The notes beneath the pieces are model-generated. The model was not told where the DNA came from, made no database searches, and saw nothing but the letters and a program-made list of their open reading frames with translations. 64,000 nt of DNA from Paracoccus caeni (GTDB lineage Bacteria; Pseudomonadota; Alphaproteobacteria; Rhodobacterales; Rhodobacteraceae). Positions 63,266-64,000 of the stretch are shown here, piece by piece; the stretch's first letter is position 1; each line of letters opens with the position of its first letter. The position numbers and the translations under genes were made by a program. Where the stretch lies: the NCBI RefSeq assembly GCF_016629665.1, contig NZ_JAEPRQ010000001.1:930001-994000 (forward strand). The letters are read 5' to 3'.

Positions 63266-64000
63266 TCAATCCAGGTTCTTGCCGACGGCGCGCATCAGGA
63301 AGATGGCGACGATATTTGCCAGAATGACCGCGATGATCCCGCCTGCCGCTGCTCCGCCGATGTCAAAGTTCAGACGTGCGGCGCGGTAGATCAGATAGGT
63401 CAGGTTGGTCGAGGCATAGCCGGGGCCACCATTGGTGGTCACAAGGATCTCGGCATAGACGCCCAGCAGGAAGATCGTCTGGATCAGGATCACCACAGTG
63501 ATCGCCCGCGACATATGCGGCAGGGTCAGGTGGGTGAAACGGGCAAAGGCGCTGGCGCCGTCCATCTCGGCCGCCTCGACCTGCTCGCCGTCAAGCGATT
63601 GCAGCGCGGTCAGCAGGATCAGCGTGGCGAAGGGCAGCCATTGCCAGGCGACGATCAGGATGATCGACAGCAGCGGATATTGGGCGAACCAGTCCACCGG
63701 CGTCGCGCCGAAGAATTTCGCGATATCGGCAAAGACCCCGTAGCTGGGATGCATGATCATGTTCTTCCAGATCAGCGCGGCCACCGGCGGCATGACGAAA
63801 AAGGGCGAGATCACCAGAATGCGGACGATGCCCTGACCGAAGATCGGCTTGTCGATCAGCAGGGCGATGGCGATGCCGCCGCAGACGGTGATCAGCAGCA
63901 CGCCAAGGACCAGAACCAGCGTGTTCCAGATCGACTGGAAGAAGGCGGGGTCAGTGTAGAAATACTGGTAATTGAACCAGCCGGCCCAGCTTGTCGTGCC
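63266..64000 (-). CDS. smoF: Polyol ABC transporter permease (MalF type), 3' part
   Basis: The frame stays open to the window edge; 244 codons are here, and the 5' end lies outside. EAA loop VEAAEMDGASAFARFTHLTLP. Several helices and the periplasmic WFNYQYFYTDPAFFQSIWNT are visible at the edge. The internal GTG at 63901 is not the true start. Confidence 0.9.
   Translation of the reverse strand, partial: GTTSWAGWFNYQYFYTDPAFFQSIWNTLVLVLGVLLITVCGGIAIALLIDKPIFGQGIVRILVISPFFVMPPVAALIWKNMIMHPSYGVFADIAKFFGATPVDWFAQYPLLSIILIVAWQWLPFATLILLTALQSLDGEQVEAAEMDGASAFARFTHLTLPHMSRAITVVILIQTIFLLGVYAEILVTTNGGPGYASTNLTYLIYRAARLNFDIGGAAAGGIIAVILANIVAIFLMRAVGKNLD

Overview
The window is high-GC chromosomal DNA from an alphaproteobacterium of the Rhodobacteraceae, most likely Paracoccus or a close relative. 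The clues are the yajC-secDF-ccm gene order, the sarcosine oxidase cluster, a one-cysteine DksA, the SmoFGK/MtlK polyol cluster and the long mirror-image open frames typical of high GC. There is no integrase, transposase, CRISPR array or phage gene. Most of it is conserved core genome.

Layout. 1-8.5 kb (minus strand): osmoregulated periplasmic glucan genes opgH (cut by the left edge) and opgG, the nitrogen-type PTS enzyme ptsP, aspartokinase lysC, a short-chain dehydrogenase, a DUF1178 protein and a Kdo-transferase-like protein. 8.6-9.8 kb: a visibly more AT-rich pocket with a 25-residue membrane microprotein, an unknown 3-TM protein and about 370 bp without a gene, ending at a tRNA-Thr(UGU). 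10-16.6 kb: an unknown protein, a secreted Sel1-like protein, dusA, a LysE-type exporter, mazG and an M20 amidohydrolase. 16.7-23.3 kb: yajC-secD-secF, an Mth938-like protein and ccmABCDG. The ccm spacers are expanded by repeat-like hairpin DNA. 23.4-26.7 kb: gamma-glutamyltransferase, a glyoxalase-superfamily protein and an AadA-like nucleotidyltransferase.

26.9-32.7 kb: heterotetrameric sarcosine oxidase soxB-(small membrane protein)-soxD-soxA-soxG, with an unexplained 440-bp stretch inside. 32.9-37.2 kb: superoxide dismutase, then YfgM-like protein, bamB and der. 37.2-41.6 kb: a 1068-residue membrane protein joining a GspL/PilM-like cytoplasmic domain to a PilP/GspC-like periplasmic end, divergent from a SIMPL-domain protein. 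41.6-46.3 kb: metY, a GNAT acetyltransferase, a MoxR ATPase, dksA and an FAD monooxygenase. 46.3-50.2 kb: glmM-folP-folB (minus strand, overlapping) and a SleB-type cell-wall hydrolase. 50.5-57.7 kb: a PPDK-like protein, two cyclophilins, pgk, a Pro/Ala-rich unknown and class I fba. 57.7-64 kb (minus strand): a polyol operon of ABC permeases (the first cut by the right edge), ATPase, mannitol 2-dehydrogenase, HAD phosphatase and FGGY kinase.

Functionally the window covers envelope biogenesis (glucans, Sec, BAM, cytochrome c maturation, peptidoglycan precursor and hydrolase), one-carbon, folate and sulfur amino-acid metabolism (sarcosine oxidase, folP/folB, metY, lysC), lower glycolysis and polyol use. 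The strongest candidates for something undescribed are the orphan GspL-like/PilP-like fusion, the AT-rich pocket with its microprotein, the repeated intergenic elements, and the structured stretch inside the sarcosine oxidase operon. I did not find a clear new multi-gene defence or mobile system.
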